The notes beneath the pieces were generated by a model. That model made no database searches and was not told where the DNA came from. It saw only the letters and a program-made list of their open reading frames with translations. A program made the translations under genes and the position numbers. From Anaeroplasmataceae bacterium (lineage in GTDB: Bacteria; Bacillota_I; Bacilli_A; Acholeplasmatales; Anaeroplasmataceae), in NCBI GenBank assembly GCA_020024985.1, contig JAHHSW010000070.1, positions 1-5,609 on the forward strand: a stretch of 5,609 bases of DNA, read 5' to 3'. Positions 4,690 through 5,609 of this stretch are shown one piece after another. Position 1 is the first letter of the stretch. Each line of letters starts with the position of its first letter.

Positions 4690-5376
4690 TTATTCCTCTA
4701 CGACTTCTTCTTTACTTTTTTTCTTAATTAATGGTTGTGTTAAAATATTTTTTTCATTAAAGAAATTTAATAAAAGCATACCTATACAGCCACAGAATAC
4801 TCCACAAGAGGCTCCAGCTAAAACATCAGTTAGATAATGTACTCCTAAAATGTTACGTGAAAGCATAACTAGGGGAATTATTACAATAGAGAAAACCATT
4901 CCACTAACTCTAATCCACCTTTTATGATCATCCTTATAGAAAAGAAAGGCTAGATAAGAGAAAATTACCGCAACATTTGTTGAATGTCCTGATGGGAATG
5001 ATGATGAGGTCTCTACCTGCCAACGCATATCCTCTAATGGTCTAACCCTATCATATATACTCTTAAGAGAGCTATTAAATACTCTTGATAGGATAATAAT
5101 GGCAATTAGAATGAAAAATCTATTATCTAATCTAGTATATACACCTAATAATATAATTACTGCCGCCATTACATAAATATAACCAAATTCTGTTATAATT
5201 CTAAAAAGCCAATAAAGGAAGCCACCCTTTTCACCTCTAATATCGTAGGCAAAACCACGCCAAAAAACATCAATATAAGGTAAATTATTCATTTTAATTA
5301 ATATACAAAGACTAATAAAAGCTATTAATGCTACTGCTAAAATACTAGCAATTATAATATTTTCTTTTTTATTCAT
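4690..5376 (-). CDS. PAP2-family membrane phosphatase
   Basis: An integral membrane acid phosphatase of the type 2 phosphatidic acid phosphatase superfamily, which dephosphorylates lipid phosphates such as undecaprenyl pyrophosphate or phosphatidylglycerol phosphate. All three catalytic motifs are intact in the 228 residues: K-x6-RP at Lys105 to Pro113, PSGH at 128-131 (His131 the proton donor), and SR-x5-H-x3-D at Ser173 to Asp184 (His180 the nucleophile). Around them are about six hydrophobic segments (roughly 6-28, 66-80, 86-99, 134-147, 158-173 and 183-205), with the catalytic face expected outside the membrane. The C-terminal tail is highly charged (KKKSKEEVVEE). The substrate cannot be told from sequence; a BcrC- or PgpB-like role in recycling the cell-envelope lipid carrier is reasonable. 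The ATG follows GGAGG (5381-5385) by 4 nt. It is the first of three tightly packed genes, with a hairpin immediately upstream. Confidence 0.93.
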   Translation of the reverse strand: MNKKENIIIASILAVALIAFISLCILIKMNNLPYIDVFWRGFAYDIRGEKGGFLYWLFRIITEFGYIYVMAAVIILLGVYTRLDNRFFILIAIIILSRVFNSSLKSIYDRVRPLEDMRWQVETSSSFPSGHSTNVAVIFSYLAFLFYKDDHKRWIRVSGMVFSIVIIPLVMLSRNILGVHYLTDVLAGASCGVFCGCIGMLLLNFFNEKNILTQPLIKKKSKEEVVEE

Positions 5377-5392
5377 ATATCCTCCAGAAGCA

Positions 5393-5418
5393 TAATAGCC
5401 ACTGTGAAGTGGCTATTA
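5393..5418. repeat. Strong intergenic hairpin before the PAP2 gene
   Basis: A perfect 11-bp stem (5393-5403 with 5408-5418) closes a 4-base loop and fills most of the 53-bp gap between the small membrane ORF and the PAP2 gene. On the minus strand it is followed by TGCTTCTGGAGG with no U-run, so it is not a classical terminator in the direction of the genes. On the plus strand it is followed by ACTTTTT, which looks like a weak terminator. It begins 11 nt after the upstream stop and ends 7 nt before the PAP2 ribosome site. No promoter is visible in the gap, so it may be an attenuator, an mRNA-stabilising or processing hairpin, or a partial bidirectional terminator. Confidence 0.7.
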
Positions 5419-5429
5419 ACTTTTTACTA

Positions 5430-5609
5430 TTAATATTTTTGATGATAATAAATTTGTACTACTACATGAATTAATACGAAGCTTAAGGCAGCTCCAAGGC
5501 ACATATAGAAAACATCTGAATCTACAAAGGCTGTAAAAATACAGGTTAATCCAATACCATATACAACTATTTTATCAACTAATGCGTAGCTTTTCATTCT
5601 TATGTAATT
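5430..5609 (-). CDS. Small two-helix membrane protein of unknown function (5' end probably cut by the window)
   Basis: A minus-strand frame is open from the right edge to a TAA at 5430-5432. Its first ATG, at 5595-5597, would give 55 residues beginning MKSYALVDK and ending YYHQKY. The frame remains open upstream of that ATG to the edge, and only a weak AAG precedes it, so the true start may be outside the window. The product has two hydrophobic stretches (about 11-25 and 29-50 counted from that Met) separated by the acidic VDSD, which suggests a helical hairpin in the membrane, or the last two helices of a longer protein. I do not recognise a family. It is co-directional with the PAP2 gene and 53 bp upstream, so it could be in the same transcript. 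Confidence 0.6.
   Translation of the reverse strand, partial: NYIRMKSYALVDKIVVYGIGLTCIFTAFVDSDVFYMCLGAALSFVLIHVVVQIYYHQKY

Noticed and set aside
4610..4837. Plus-strand open frame of 75 codons
   Set aside because: Antisense to the start of the ApbE-like gene and the end of the PAP2 gene; no ribosome site or recognisable motif.

Overview
The window comes from a low-GC, Gram-positive-type (Bacillota/Firmicutes) chromosome. Every gene I can support lies on the minus strand, so transcription runs from right to left. The support for this placement is the alpha-type class I glutamine synthetase, the rpmE-tdk and tadA-SRP RNA neighbourhoods known from Firmicutes, strong AAGGAG-like ribosome sites and sigma-A promoters with TGn extended -10 elements. 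TGA serves as a stop at two tightly packed junctions, and Trp is written TGG, so this is not the Mycoplasma/Spiroplasma code. The SRP RNA is the short form (about 89 nt, no Alu domain). That argues against Bacillus or Clostridium sensu stricto and fits Firmicutes lineages that lost the Alu arm, such as Erysipelotrichia-like, Mollicutes-related or Lactobacillales-like groups. I cannot name a species.

In transcription order (right to left): (1) the 3' part of a small two-helix membrane protein of unknown function (5430-5609); (2) a hairpin, then a three-gene block of PAP2-family phosphatase, ApbE-like lipoprotein and Gx-transporter/heptaprenyl-diphosphate-synthase-component-I-like membrane protein (5376-3209). 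These genes abut or overlap and end in an intrinsic terminator that contains the last stop codon. (3) glnA (3110-1758) has its own promoter, framed by inverted repeats. (4) rpmE (1637-1431) has its own promoter, a short leader with a small hairpin, and a terminator. (5) A tdk-tadA operon (1270-229) has its own promoter, and tadA starts 8 nt inside the end of tdk. (6) The SRP RNA gene (189-101) has a near-consensus promoter. (7) At the left edge there is an A/T hairpin, a perfect TTGACA and two perfect 13-bp palindromes, which look like the control region of a gene outside the window.

Functionally most of this is housekeeping: tRNA wobble editing (TadA), thymidine salvage (Tdk), ribosomal protein L31, nitrogen assimilation (GlnA) and membrane protein targeting (SRP RNA). 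The PAP2-ApbE-Gx block is the accessory-like part. It joins a polyprenyl-phosphate-type phosphatase, an extracytoplasmic flavin-transfer-type lipoprotein and a small membrane protein of the family that often travels with ApbE. A role in flavin- or quinone-linked redox chemistry at the cell surface is an inference. I see no insertion sequences, CRISPR arrays, tRNAs, phage genes or attachment sites. The best candidates for something undescribed are the twin palindromes at 1-41, the divergent motifs in the ApbE-like protein and the repeat-framed glnA promoter.
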